Assembly: GCA_905221605.1 (NCBI GenBank)
Contig: CAJNDS010002124.1
Coordinates: 457,421 to 474,920 of the forward strand
DNA from: Symbiodinium natans
Lineage: Eukaryota; Sar; Dinophyceae; Suessiales; Symbiodiniaceae
Direction: 5' to 3'
Length of the DNA: 17,500 nt
Shown: positions 1 through 11,446 of the stretch, one piece after another
Layout of the letters: each line of letters begins with the position of its first letter
Position numbering within the stretch: position 1 is the first letter of the stretch
Notes under the pieces: generated by a model
What the model saw: only the letters and a program-made list of their open reading frames with translations
Databases searched by the model: none
What the model was told of the DNA's origin: nothing
Translations under genes and position numbers: made by a program

Positions 1-1
1 G

Positions 2-250
2 TTGCTTCCAAACTCAGGGGCGGTTCGTGGTCGCTTGATTCCCATCGAGTATCCTTTCACATGTTTCGATGCATCAATCCCTCATGCCACTTGGGATTGG
101 GTGGGATGTCGAATAATTTTGATCGCGTACCACGTGCAGGGCACGGCAAGGCTGACAAGTGATGCCGCTAGCTTGCTGCGTAAGTTTGGATTTAATGTGT
201 TACCTGAACGCGCAAACACAGACCCCTACGAGCCACACATGCAGTGGTGA
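2..250 (+). CDS. Partial ORF, retroelement-associated-type domain (5' end outside window)
   Basis: The frame is open from the left edge to TGA at 248-250 (82 codons) and has no in-frame ATG near its start, so it is the 3' part of something longer. Residues about 22-60 contain FDASIPHATWDWVGCRIILI followed by AYHV and, after a spacer, LLRKFGF. From memory, the pattern FD..xxHAT.PW.G.R..L.AY ... L..LGF recurs in predicted dinoflagellate proteins, often next to retrotransposon domains; this is recollection, not a search. A Cys stands where I would expect Asp in the GDR position. Phase-0 donors at 197 (GTGTTA) or 212 (GCAAAC) would join it in frame to the exon at 486, so it may be the N-terminal part of the methyltransferase gene. 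It could equally be the end of a separate degenerate element. Confidence 0.4.
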   Translation: MLPNSGAVRGRLIPIEYPFTCFDASIPHATWDWVGCRIILIAYHVQGTARLTSDAASLLRKFGFNVLPERANTDPYEPHMQW

Positions 251-485
251 CATTTTTCATGGCTTGACCTTCGTGCCAGCTGAGCCGGCAGTGAGGCTTG
301 ACTTGCCCTAACTTGAGACTTGATTTGTTTTATTAGCTTTAGGGCTTTAGGATTTTAGGAGCTTAGCAGCAGAACTGCTGACGCAGTGAGCTGCGTGAGC
401 AAAACGTGTTGAGCTGTGATGATTAAGCAGAGCGGGCAGAGCGTCATTTCTTTAAAAACTTAAAATAAAAACGCTGCCGTGCCAG
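251..485. other. Intergenic or intron, no gene seen
   Basis: AT-richer sequence with a few TTTAGGG-like words near 338-362 and an AT-rich run before the acceptor CCAG at 482-485. I see no coding frame. If the left-edge ORF and the methyltransferase are one gene, this is the intron between them. Confidence 0.4.
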
Positions 486-4722
<4,237 letters not shown>

Positions 4723-5112
4723 AGGGAACGTTAAGTGAAGTCAATTTAAGTTGGAGCCTAAGTCTAAGGCTACTGAGCGTTGCAAAGCTTGACAGATTGG
4801 CCGTTGGTGTGTACAGCGCGTGATCAGACGATCCGAACCGGACCCATGAGAACATGACGTGTTGAAAGCTGCAATCAAAAAGAAGGAGCCCAGTTCATGC
4901 AGTTCTGGCATAGCGCTCGATGTAGCCAGTCATCAGTCACGCTGCTTACGCAAAGTGAAACTTTAAAAATTGAAGTAAGTTCCTAGTTTGTAGATGGTAT
5001 CATTAAATGAAACTTTAAGACTTTAAGACTTAAAGACTTAAGACTAATTCGAGGTGCGAGGCGGCTTTCAGTGATTCAGCGTGATGTGTTCACATAGTGT
5101 AGGTATGCATAC
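4723..5112. other. Non-coding, probable 3' flank of the methyltransferase gene
   Basis: No convincing frame. A short tandem CTTTAAGA-type repeat lies at about 5009-5046. There is no AATAAA signal; dinoflagellates generally do not use one. Confidence 0.5.
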
Positions 5113-5345
5113 ACGCGCGCGCACGCGCGCGCGCGCGCGCGCGTGTGCGCTTGCTTGCGCGCTTGCTTGTGCGGCTTGGGCGTTTGCTTGCTCGCTTGCT
5201 TGCTTGCTTGCTTGCTTGCCTGCGCGCGCGCGCGCGCGCGCGCGTGTGTCCGTGCTACTCACTCGCCACGCGCGTCATGAAGTGCACGCGTTGCGCGCTC
5301 TCACCGCTCCTACTGTCGCACACCCGCGCGTAGCGACCGCACCAC
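5113..5345. repeat. Alternating purine-pyrimidine GC/GCTT tract
   Basis: CG/CA dinucleotides (5113-5147), then GCTT tetranucleotides (about 5150-5220), then another CG/TG run (5222-5250). Alternating CG and TG runs are classical Z-DNA formers. ORFs on both strands give low-complexity Ala/Arg/Cys/Leu proteins and are not believed. Confidence 0.75.
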
Positions 5346-5399
5346 TGAGTGCGCATGGATCCTATGGCATTCACAATGCATTCCTCTTGGATCTTGATA

Positions 5400-5492
5400 A
5401 CCTTAAACTCTAAACCCTGAACCCTACACTAAATGTTCACCCTGAACCCTAACCTGAAACTCTAAACCCTGAACCCACCCCCAAATCCTCAG
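5400..5492. repeat. C-rich telomere-like array (degenerate CCCTAAA)
   Basis: First clear array of the telomere-like region. Units vary (CCCTGAA, CTCTAAA, CCTACAC). It ends at the acceptor-like AAATCCTCAG at 5483-5492. Confidence 0.8.
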
Positions 5493-5590
5493 TCGGCTCA
5501 TGTTGTCTGCGTCTGGGGACTCTTCTGTTCAGCAGTCGGATGAGCGCCGTTTCGGGACAGGCGGACTCAGGGGTGCTTTGAGGGAACTCA
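5493..5590 (+). CDS. Candidate exon between opposed telomere-like arrays
   Basis: After CCTCAG the frame starting with one leftover base reads RLMLSASGDSSVQQSDERRF then GTGGLRGALRE and stays open to TAG at 5611. It is GC-rich, unlike its flanks. Its end is uncertain: GT at 5591 or 5573, or a GC donor near 5605. A G-rich array (5611-5657) follows. No family recognised. Confidence 0.3.
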
Positions 5591-5610
5591 GTGCTGCTTT
5601 TCGGGGCTTT

Positions 5611-5657
5611 TAGGGTTTAGGGTTTAGGGTTTAGGGTTTAGGGTTTAGGGTTTAGGG
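5611..5657. repeat. G-rich telomere array (TTTAGGG)
   Basis: Near-perfect TTTAGGG in tandem, about six to seven units, directly following the candidate exon at 5493. Confidence 0.9.
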
Positions 5658-5702
5658 AACCAAGTAAGTTGGTCATGTGTCACTGGTACTTCGGAAAGCC
5701 AG

Positions 5703-5865
5703 CAAAAAGGCACATGTCGCTACTTCTATGCCAACTTGCGAATTCGAGCCTTCATTTCAGGGGGATTCTGCTATACTTGGGGACAGCTACTCTACGTGGT
5801 GGAGAAGCTTCAACACTTCAACAGCTGGATAGTCGGCGGTGTCACTGCACATGTCAAGATGAAAT
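5703..5865 (+). CDS. Candidate exon with a membrane-protein-like reading
   Basis: After the acceptor AAAGCCAG (or the later CAAAAAG at 5709) the frame reads CRYFYANLRIRAFISGGFCY then TWGQLLYVVEKLQHFNSWIV and GGVTAHVKMK. It is hydrophobic with aromatic residues, like part of a membrane protein, and ends at a GTTTAGTG donor (5866) that begins a G-rich array. One base is left over and completes a codon with the next candidate exon (5997). An overlapping ATG-started frame (5669-5878) looks less protein-like. No family recognised. Confidence 0.4.
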
Positions 5866-5970
5866 GTTTAGTGTTTAGGGTTTTCAGGGCTTAGGGTTTC
5901 TAGGGTTGCGGGCATAGGGCTTAGGGTCCAGGGTTTAGGGTTCAGGGTTCAGGGTTTAGGGTTTAGGCTT
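5866..5970. repeat. G-rich telomere-like array (degenerate)
   Basis: Mixed TTTAGGG, TTCAGGG and GCTTAGGG units starting at the putative donor GTTTAGTG of the preceding candidate exon. Confidence 0.8.
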
Positions 5971-5996
5971 TATGCTTTATTTAGACTCTTAGAGAG

Positions 5997-6088
5997 TCTG
6001 GAAGATGTTCCTCACCATGCCTGAAACGACAGAGCCGTCCCAGTTTCAGCAGCTCCACAGTGGGCCAATCGCCACACCCAACGACTCT
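5997..6088 (+). CDS. Candidate exon, in phase with 5703-5865
   Basis: Starting after GAGAG, the leftover T from the previous exon plus TC gives Phe, then WKMFLTMPETTEPSQFQQLH and SGPIATPNDS. The frame is open until past the 13-base poly-G run at 6089-6101. No GT follows, so the true end is unknown; a donor may have been lost in or misread at the homopolymer. No family recognised. Confidence 0.33.
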
Positions 6089-6101
6089 GGGGGGGGGGGG
6101 G
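6089..6101 (+). repeat. Poly-G run (13 nt)
   Basis: Thirteen consecutive G at the right edge of a candidate exon, followed by CCCATAGGCCC and a C-rich array. Confidence 0.9.
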
Positions 6102-6117
6102 CCCATAGGCCCTAGAA

Positions 6118-6229
6118 ACCCAAAACCCACGTCCCCTCATCCCGAAACCCTAAACTCTAAACCCGAAACCCTAAACCCTGAACCCTAAACCCTAAACCCC
6201 AAACCCTGAACCCTAAACCCTAAACCTGA
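6118..6229. repeat. C-rich telomere array (CCCTAAA)
   Basis: CCCTAAA with CCCTGAA and CCCGAAA variants, to the left of the GC-rich island at 6230-6323. Confidence 0.85.
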
Positions 6230-6250
6230 AGAGGGCTTGCGGGCCTGTAG

Positions 6251-6323
6251 GACTATCAAAGCAGCAGGCAGGATCATCCACGCCATCGGGGGAAAACGCA
6301 CCTGCATCTGCGGCGGACTTGGG
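6251..6323 (+). CDS. Candidate exon between opposed arrays
   Basis: After GCCTGTAG, one frame reads LSKQQAGSSTPSGENAPASA then ADLG and ends at GTTTATGG (6324), the start of a TTCAGGG array. The two leftover bases GG join the next candidate exon (6837) in frame. Two other frames are open here too, so the reading frame is not certain. Confidence 0.3.
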
Positions 6324-6398
6324 GTTTATGGTTCAGGGTTCAGGGTTCAGGGTTCAGGGTTCAGGGTTCAGGGTTCAGGGTTTAGGGTTTAGGGTTTC
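6324..6398. repeat. G-rich array of TTCAGGG variant units
   Basis: About seven TTCAGGG units in tandem, then TTTAGGG. A local variant has been amplified. Confidence 0.85.
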
Positions 6399-6836
6399 AT
6401 GGTGCCCTCATGGTGCAGCCCCGATAAACCCTTCAAGCCCCCCAAAAAGGCCCTAGGCCAAAACTCTGTGAACTGGTTTAGGGCTTACACCTTTGGGTTT
6501 AGGGTTTAAGGCTGGTTAAGATGTTCAGCTTGTATAGGGTTTAGGTTGTTTATTCTAGGGTTATATAGGGGTTGTTGAGCCTCGGTCACCAGGTCCCTGG
6601 TGCTTCTCATGAGTGCATAAATGTGTGGTGTTGGTGCCTGGCCATAGGTATTTGGCGCAGACCCTATACATAAACTTCCCGTGAACCCTAGACCCTAATT
6701 CCCGCCGACACCCCTGAAAGCCCTGTAGGAGCTAAACCCCAAACCCCAAAGGTCTAAGCCCTATAAACCCCAACCCTGAACACCAAAGCCCTTTAAGCCC
6801 TATAACCCCAAACCCTGAAGCCTAAAACCCATTCAG
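6399..6836. other. Unique intron-like sequence and degenerate C-rich repeats
   Basis: 6399-6660 is unique sequence with scattered TTTAGGG words. 6660-6836 is degenerate CCCTAAA/CCCCAAA. No coding frame is seen. The stretch ends at an acceptor-like CATTCAG (6830-6836). Confidence 0.5.
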
Positions 6837-6895
6837 GGGGTCTAATCTCGGAGCCTGTCAAGTCACGAAGTGCCCCCGTCGCCCGTGCAACTTGA
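6837..6895 (+). CDS. Candidate small exon, Cys-rich reading
   Basis: In the frame that agrees with exon 6251-6323 it reads GSNLGACQVTKCPRRPCNL and ends before GTGCTT (6896), one base into a codon. C-rich repeats lie on both sides. Weak: only 59 nt and one of two open frames. Confidence 0.25.
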
Positions 6896-6899
6896 GTGC

Positions 6900-7203
6900 T
6901 TAAACCCGGAGCCCCCAACCCTGAAAACCCTAAAGCCCTGAACCCCTAAAGCTAAAGCCCTAAACCTCCAAACCCTAAAGCCCCCAACCCCTAGACCCTG
7001 AAGCCCATCAAAGCCAAACCCCCTATTTCCTGAACCCCGAAGCCCTAAACCACCTCAAGGATAAAAACAAACATGTGTGCCACCCTAAACCTAAACCCCA
7101 AAGCCCAAAGCCCAAAGCCCAAAGCCCAAAGCCCAAACCCCAAACCCCAAACCCCAAACCCCAAACCCCAAACCCCAAACCCCAAACCCCAAACCCCAAA
7201 CCC
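6900..7203. repeat. C-rich array: CCCTAAA variants, then CCCAAAG, then CCCCAAA
   Basis: Degenerate CCCTAAA-like to about 7085, then about five CCCAAAG 7-mers, then about nine almost perfect CCCCAAA 7-mers (7136-7203). The successive blocks show local spread of variant units. A Pro/Lys/Gln-rich ORF (from 7075) runs through the array and is a by-product. Confidence 0.85.
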
Positions 7204-10200
7204 ATGCTTGCTACTTCCACGCGCTGGGCTCCGGCCCTGACCAAGCTGATGCCGCTCGCAGGTCGGGGGGGGGGGGGGGGGTTAGGGTTTAGGGTTTAGG
7301 TTTAGGGTCTAGGGTTGAGGGTTATCTTATGCCATATGCCCCGCTAAGCCAACATATAACCCATGTGAAGGGACCTTGAAATAGCACAACATTTTATAAG
7401 GCTTAACTTTAGCCAAAAAGGGGGTCTAGGGTGCAGGTTCTGGGCCGCCTTGGTCCTTTTGAGTATGAGGGGGCAGTAGACAGGTCCCAGGTGTCCGTCC
7501 TACTGTCACTGGGTTCACGAGGGTTTAGCTGTTGGAATGACACGATCCTCCAACAACCTCGCCGTGGTTTTGGAGGATTCTCTGAAGATCAAAGCCCGTG
7601 GGATCGTTTCTTTTTAGCTTTTTCCGAAGTTTTGGGTGGCGCCAGGAACGTCTCCATGTCCCTGGCAGCACTCCCTACTAAGCCCATGCCCGAGTCCCTA
7701 CAGCGTTCTCCAGCCATTAAAGCCCTTAGTTCTTGAACCCTAAACCCTAAACCCTAAAACCTAAACCCCAAGCCCTGAATCCTAAACCCAAAACCCAAAA
7801 CCCTAAACCCTAAACCCTAAACCCCAAACCCCAAACCCTATTCCTAAACCCCAATCCTGCTTGCAGTCCGCACTGCTCCCCATGCCAGCCGGGCGGCTGC
7901 CTGGGGCATCCGAAAGCTCAGTGAGGTGCCTCCGGCGCGCAAAGTGTGTAGGGTTTAGGGTTTAGGGTTTAGGGTTTAGGGTTTGGGGTTTGGGGTTTAG
8001 GGTTTAGGGTTTAGGGTTTAGGGCTCAAGAACATATAAGGGTTTAGGGCTTTAGTTAATGGATACAAGGAGGGACCCCTAGAAGGGACCCTTATCATCTT
8101 ATTGCCCCAAATAGCCTTATCTCGTTCCTGTGCACCTAAGTAGCCCCTGCACTCCCCTAAGGTCCTGTGTATATAAGGGTTAGTCCCTTGATTTAGGGCA
8201 TTTAGGGTGAGAATGTTTAGGGTTTTAGGCTTTGCGGTTTAGGGCTTTGGCGCTTTAGGGTTGAGGTTTCAGGGTTGAGGGGGCTTAGGGCTTTAGGGTT
8301 TTGGGGCTTGGGCGTGTCCGGCAAGTATTCTCCAAGATTTATCGAGCTGCATAGAACCCAGTCTTTCAGTTTTAGCCTTTCCCCTGGCCAGAGCAAGGTA
8401 ACACTACCCCCCTTAGGTTGCCCCTTAACTCACCTTAATGAGACTGCATTGTCCCTAAGTAGCTTTAATTATGGGGGGAACCTACGAAAATAGTAGAGAG
8501 GGGGGGTAGTAGGGGGAACTGAGAAGAGAGAGAGCCAACCAAAACCCCGAAACTCAAACCCTGGAGCCAGACCGCTCAATCAAATGCCTGGAAGGTTCAG
8601 AACTTAGTAAGGAGTTAGGGCTTAATTCAACCCTCAACTCCCATACTCTAAACCCCAAACCCTAAGCCCCAAACCCGTATTGAAGCCCGAACCCCAAGCC
8701 CTCAACCCCAAAACCCCAAACCCTGTACCCTGAAGTCCAGGATGCCACTCCCTCCAGCACCGCGCTGGCATCCCGCGAGGATGCTTGGCTGGGACTTGTA
8801 GAGGTTTAGGGTTTTTAGGGGTTTAGGGTTTAGGGTTTTAGGGGTTCAGGGTTTTTAGGTTTTTTTTCAGGGTTTTGGGTGCTATGGGTTGAGGGTTTAA
8901 GGATTGTACGGGTTTAAGGGTTCAGTGTTTGGGGGCTCAAGTTTGAGCCAGGCTTTTCAGGGGTTTCGGGTTTAGGGCTTAGGGTATTTTAGGTTTGAGG
9001 GTTTAGCATGCTAACCGAGGGTTTTGGGGTTTATGGTCTGGGAGTTTGGGAGTTCAGGGTTTGTGGCTAAGGGGTGGTCTGGGAGTTTGGGAGTTTGGGG
9101 CTAGGGCTTAGGAGTTAGGGTTCGGGGTTTCGGGCTCAGGGTTTCTAGGGGCTTTTGGAGCCTGTGGCAGTTTAAGGTTTATAGGAGTGTGTGGTCCGGC
9201 CTGCAAGATTCCGGGAGTTTACGGCTTCAGGATTGTGCTTTGGGGTTTAGGTCTGAGGGTTTTGGGGTTTCTAGGGTTTAGGATTTAGGGTTCCAGCTTA
9301 GGGCTAGTTCGGGGTGTAGATACGCCTGGCGAACTTCGTATCTCTGCATTTGGGATGGCGGACGCTTCGCTGTCTACCAGTCTGAGCCCAATCTCCTTTA
9401 GGTGGAAGAAGTTCCCGAGAAGGATGGCACGACCTTTCCAAACACATATGGCCAGCAGAATCAGGGCATCTGCTGCAGGCCGGCCTGTACCTGCGCCGAG
9501 AGCAGCAGAGGCTCCGCCACCATCACTTGCAGCTGTTCCTTGGGCAGTCCGATCAATTTGCTCTCTGTGGTGCTTTACTGTAACTTTAGATCCTTAGCCT
9601 TTTTGGGTTTATGGGGTTTCTTAATAAGGTAGCTAAAAATTAAATTTTTAGCTACCCTGCTAAGTGCAGCCAAGAGCTCTTCGCGTAAGGAGTTCAGAGA
9701 CCGAATGGAAGGATGGTGGTAGGTGCTCCTAGACTCTGAGCCCAAAACCCTACACCCATGCTTTGCCCCAGACCCCAAATCGTAAGCCTCAAAGCCTGCA
9801 AACCCCAAGCCCTAAACCTCAAACTCTAACCCTGAACCCTAAACCCCGACCGCTGAACCCTGAACCGTCAACCCCAGGTCAAAGACCTCTAGACCCTGAA
9901 CCCGAAACCCTGAGGCCAAGAAGCAAAGTCCCAGATAAGGAGCCACCTCTTCCAGTACGCGCACTGCTGGTCGGATCAACCACGGCACTGATGACCCCGC
10001 TGCCTGGCGCACGCTTTGCCCTTTCGGGTTTAGGGTCTAGGGCTAGGGTTTAGGTTGAGGGTTTAGGGTTTAGGGTTTAGGGTTTAGGGTCTAGGGTTTA
10101 GGGTCTAGGGTTTAGGGTCTAGGGTTTAGGGTTTAGGGTTTAGGTGCTTTTCCGTGTTCGAAGATTATGAGATGGCAGCCTAAGCCCGAAACCCTACAGA

Positions 10201-10299
10201 CCCTCGAACCCTCGAACCCCGGCTTTCGTAGGCTTTTGCTGGAGTTGCGGCGGGGCGAAGGGGGAAGAGGCGGATGTTGCTGCAGTTGCGATAATCAGG
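7204..10299 (+). CDS. Unrecognised multi-exon gene with telomere-repeat introns (model)
   Basis: Seven islands join with agreeing phases into 191 open codons: 7204-7261, 7867-7943, 8741-8803, 9402-9566, 9670-9718, 9935-10027, 10232-10299. Junction segments read PALTKLMPLA|VRTAPHASRA, SEVPPARK|DATPSSTA, WLGLVE|VEEVPEKDG, INLLS|PRALRV, EWKDG|DKEPPLP and FALSG|FCWSCGG. Acceptors are CTTGCAG, GTCCAG, CTTTAG, GTGCAG, GTCCCAG and TTCGTAG; donors are GTCGGG, GTGTGT, GTTTAG, GTGGTG, GTAGGT and GTTTAG. A Cys-rich stretch (QGICCRPACTC and TCSCSLG) lies in the fourth exon and a hydrophobic one (VRALLVGSTTALMTPLPG) in the sixth. No domain is recognised. The first exon has no clear acceptor, so ATG 7204 may be the start. 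The end of the last exon is unresolved (no GT before TAG 10312). I could choose among several AG/GT positions, so agreement is suggestive, not proof. Confidence 0.42.
7262..7323 (+). repeat. Intron start: GTC plus poly-G (17 nt), then TTTAGGG array
   Basis: The putative donor GTC (7262) is followed by 17 G (7265-7281), then TTTAGGG units. This is the 5' end of the intron 7262-7866. Confidence 0.7.
7437..7736 (+). CDS. Intronic ORF of unknown function
   Basis: After GGGTGCAG a 99-codon frame is open to TGA at 7734-7736 (SVLLSLGSRGFSCWNDTIL, SPWDRFFLAFSEVLGG and so on). It lies inside the intron of the preceding model, between a G-rich and a C-rich array, and is not needed for that model's phase. 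It is non-repetitive. An imperfect hairpin at about 7541-7580 (GATCCTCCAA ... TTGGAGGATT) falls inside. It could be an alternative exon, an embedded gene or chance. Confidence 0.22.
   Translation, partial: VLGRLGPFEYEGAVDRSQVSVLLSLGSRGFSCWNDTILQQPRRGFGGFSEDQSPWDRFFLAFSEVLGGARNVSMSLAALPTKPMPESLQRSPAIKALSS
7737..7857. repeat. C-rich telomere array
   Basis: CCCTAAA with CCCCAAA and CCCAAAA variants, ending just before the acceptor CTGCTTGCAG (7857-7866). Confidence 0.88.
7867..7943 (+). CDS. Exon of the telomere-intron gene model
   Basis: Only one frame is clearly protein-like (V)RTAPHASRAAAWGIRKLSE then VPPARK. It is very GC-rich and sharply bounded by CTTGCAG on the left and GTGTGTAGGG on the right. 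The same right-hand boundary context, AGTGTGTAGGGTTTAGGG, occurs at 13218, after another island. Confidence 0.45.
7944..8740 (+). repeat. Intron: TTTAGGG array, unique middle, CCCTAAA-like array
   Basis: G-rich array at 7944-8022 (with TTTGGGG variants), unique sequence 8023-8180, degenerate G-rich words to about 8310, unique sequence 8311-8530, then degenerate CCCTAAA/CCCCAAA from about 8535, ending at GAAGTCCAG. The two ends are complementary in sense, so the intron could fold on itself. An ORF at 8275-8493 is not convincing. Confidence 0.6.
8741..8803 (+). CDS. Exon of the telomere-intron gene model
   Basis: 21 codons, phase 0 at both ends: DATPSSTALASREDAWLGLV then E. Acceptor GAAGTCCAG; donor GAG|GTTTAGGG, so the first base of the array is the intron start. 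Confidence 0.42.
8804..9401 (+). repeat. Intron: long degenerate G-rich array
   Basis: TTTAGGG-like units with many insertions to about 9310, including a local duplication of GTCTGGGAGTTTGGGAGTT (about 9036 and 9073). Unique sequence then leads to the pyrimidine-rich acceptor CCAATCTCCTTTAG. This intron has no C-rich partner array at its 3' end. Confidence 0.6.
9402..9566 (+). CDS. Exon of the telomere-intron gene model, Cys-rich
   Basis: 55 codons, phase 0 to 0: VEEVPEKDGTTFPNTYGQQN, QGICCRPACTCAESSRGSAT, ITCSCSLGSPINLLS. Seven Cys in about 25 residues suggest a secreted or metal-binding/disulfide segment, but no known pattern is recognised. A good acceptor (CTCCTTTAG) precedes it. It ends where a 107-bp dispersed intron-like repeat begins. 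Confidence 0.45.
9566..9672 (+). mobile_element. Introner-like repeat copy 1 (GT-AG intron)
   Basis: 107 bp, matched without gaps by 12029-12135 at 97 of 107 positions (hand count). Copy 1 gives a GT-AG intron (9567-9669) that interrupts an open frame between INLLS and PRALRV without shifting phase. A perfect inverted repeat (12-bp arms, 3-bp loop) lies at 9629-9655. GCTCT near both ends may be a weak target duplication. Being a dispersed sequence whose edges are splice sites, it behaves like an introner element. Confidence 0.65.
9670..9718 (+). CDS. Exon of the telomere-intron gene model
   Basis: PRALRVRSSETEWKDG plus one base, before the good donor GTAGGT. The leftover G joins AT of the next exon to make Asp. 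Confidence 0.4.
9738..9934 (+). repeat. C-rich array at the 3' end of an intron
   Basis: Degenerate CCCTAAA/CCCTGAA/CCCCAAA to about 9912, then the acceptor AAAGTCCCAG. A Pro-rich ORF from 9763 runs through the array and on into the exon's correct frame. Confidence 0.75.
9935..10027 (+). CDS. Exon of the telomere-intron gene model, hydrophobic segment
   Basis: DKEPPLPVRALLVGSTTALM then TPLPGARFALSG. It could hold a membrane segment. Ends TCG-G|GTTTAGGG, again with the telomere-like unit supplying the donor. Confidence 0.45.
10028..10231 (+). repeat. Compact intron with TTTAGGG 5' arm and C-rich 3' arm
   Basis: G-rich array at 10028-10145, including alternating TTTAGGG/TCTAGGG 14-bp units; unique loop 10146-10178; short C-rich arm 10179-10220; acceptor CTTTCGTAG. 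This is the shortest clear example of the opposed-array intron. Confidence 0.65.
10232..10299 (+). CDS. Exon of the telomere-intron gene model (3' end unresolved)
   Basis: In the inherited phase it reads (G)FCWSCGGAKGEEADVAAVAI then IRDP, the most protein-like of the three frames. The frame meets TAG at 10312 inside the next array. No GT is available between; GA at 10300 keeps phase 0 and GT at 10285 is also phase 0. Confidence 0.38.
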
Positions 10300-10310
10300 G
10301 ACCCCTTTTT

Positions 10311-10514
10311 TTAGGGTTTAGGGTTTAGGGTTTAGGGTTTTAGGGTTTTGGTTTGGCTGCTTGGAGTTTGTCTTCTTTCAGGGGTTTCTTCGGTACAAAG
10401 TTAAAAGCCCTAAACCTCTACAAAAGCTTGCACGGCAGCACAGCATTTTTTGCATGAAGCCCCTCAACCCGAGACTCTCAATCCTACACAAGGCTTTTGG
10501 CTGTTGTGGCTTCT
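10311..10514. other. Short TTTAGGG array and unique sequence
   Basis: TTTAGGG at 10311-10348, then unique sequence with two short C-rich patches. A 23-nt piece at 10493-10515, between ACACAAG and GTTTAGGGG, has the same boundaries as the candidate exons and could be a microexon, but this cannot be shown. Confidence 0.4.
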
Positions 10515-10905
10515 GGTTTAGGGGTTTAGGGGTTTAGGGGTTTAGGGGTTTAGGGGTTTAGGGGTTTAGAGGGGGTTTAGAGGGGTTTAGAGGGGTTTAG
10601 AGGGGTTTAGAGGGGTTTAGAGGGGTTTAGGGGTTTAGGGGTTTAGGGTTAGGGTAGGGGTTTAGGGGGGTTTTTTTAGGGGTTTAGGGGTTTAGGGGTT
10701 TAGGGGTTAAGCGGTTTAGGGGTTTAGGGGTTTAGGGGTTTAGGGGTTTAGGGGTTTAGGGGTTTAGGGGTTTAGGGGTTTAGGGGTTTAGGGGTTTAGG
10801 GGTTTAGGTGTTTAGGGGTTTAGGGGTTTAGGGGTTTAGGGGTTTAGGGGTTTAGGGGTTTAGGGGTTTAGGGGTTTAGGGGTTTAGGGGTTTAGGGGTT
10901 TAGGA
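10515..10905. repeat. Homogeneous 8-bp array, TTTAGGGG
   Basis: About 390 bp of nearly perfect GGGGTTTA units, one G longer than the telomere unit. A block of 10-bp GAGGGGTTTA-type units lies at about 10560-10628, and a poly-T interruption is near 10670. It is much more regular than neighbouring arrays, implying recent expansion. Confidence 0.92.
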
Positions 10906-10964
10906 TGAGTATTGTAAAGCCCGAAGTTACCAGCCAAACCCAAAGAACCCCAAACCCACAACAG

Positions 10965-11446
10965 TACAAAGGCTGCTCTTGAGTTCGTTTTCCGAACAGC
11001 CCATAGACAAGCCGATCGCAACGAGGCTCTTCCCAGTGATCGGCTTCAACCAGCTGGTGTTCCGCAGCACAGCTGTTTTTAAACCCGAAACCCTAAACCC
11101 TCAACTCCGAAACCCTAAACCCCCTAAACAATAAACCCTAAGAACCTAAAGCCTAAACCCGAAACCCTAAACCCTGAACCCTAAACCCATGGGGCTCGTT
11201 GGCAGGTTACGCTTAGGGCTCACGGTTCGCAGACCGGGGTGACCCTCCTTGAAGGCTCCGGAAATCGCAGGAAACAGAGCCTGATTTACAAAGTGCTTCT
11301 CAATCCGACACCCTAAAGTGTAATCCTAGTCCTTACTAGCTCCTTGGGCTCTTCGCAAGAACTGCGCATTCGCCGTCAGACGCCCGGGTGCTGGGGTGCT
11401 GAGGCTACGCCCCTCCGGAGATGAAGATGGCGTTGCGTCCTGGCAT
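10965..11446 (+). CDS. Second in-phase chain of three candidate exons
   Basis: Exons 10965-11074, 11206-11292 and 11360-11446 agree in phase. The first reads QRLLLSSFSEQPIDKPIATR then LFPVIGFNQLVFRSTA; the second VTLRAHGSQTGVTLLEGSGN then RRKQSLIYK; the third NCAFAVRRPGAGVLRLRPSG then DEDGVASWH. Acceptors are CACAACAG, TTGGCAG and TCGCAAG; donors GTTTTT, GTGCTT and GTGAGG. The first intron is a CCCTAAA array, the second only 67 nt without repeats. It may continue the 7204-10299 model, but the link is unresolved. No family recognised; alternative acceptors exist for the third exon (11340). Confidence 0.35.
11077..11190. repeat. C-rich telomere array
   Basis: CCCTAAA/CCCGAAA units within the intron between candidate exons 10965-11074 and 11206-11292. 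Confidence 0.85.

Noticed and set aside
180-185. GTAAGT as donor of the left-edge ORF
   Set aside because: A perfect donor consensus, but using it cuts the conserved-looking LLRKFGF ending and leaves a phase that does not fit the exon at 486.
5068-5413. Ala/Arg/Cys ORFs on both strands
   Set aside because: Low-complexity by-products of the GC/GCTT tract.
7075-7299. Pro/Lys/Gln-rich ORF
   Set aside because: Most of it is translated CCCAAAG/CCCCAAA repeat; only the last part (from 7204) lies in unique sequence and was kept as a candidate exon.
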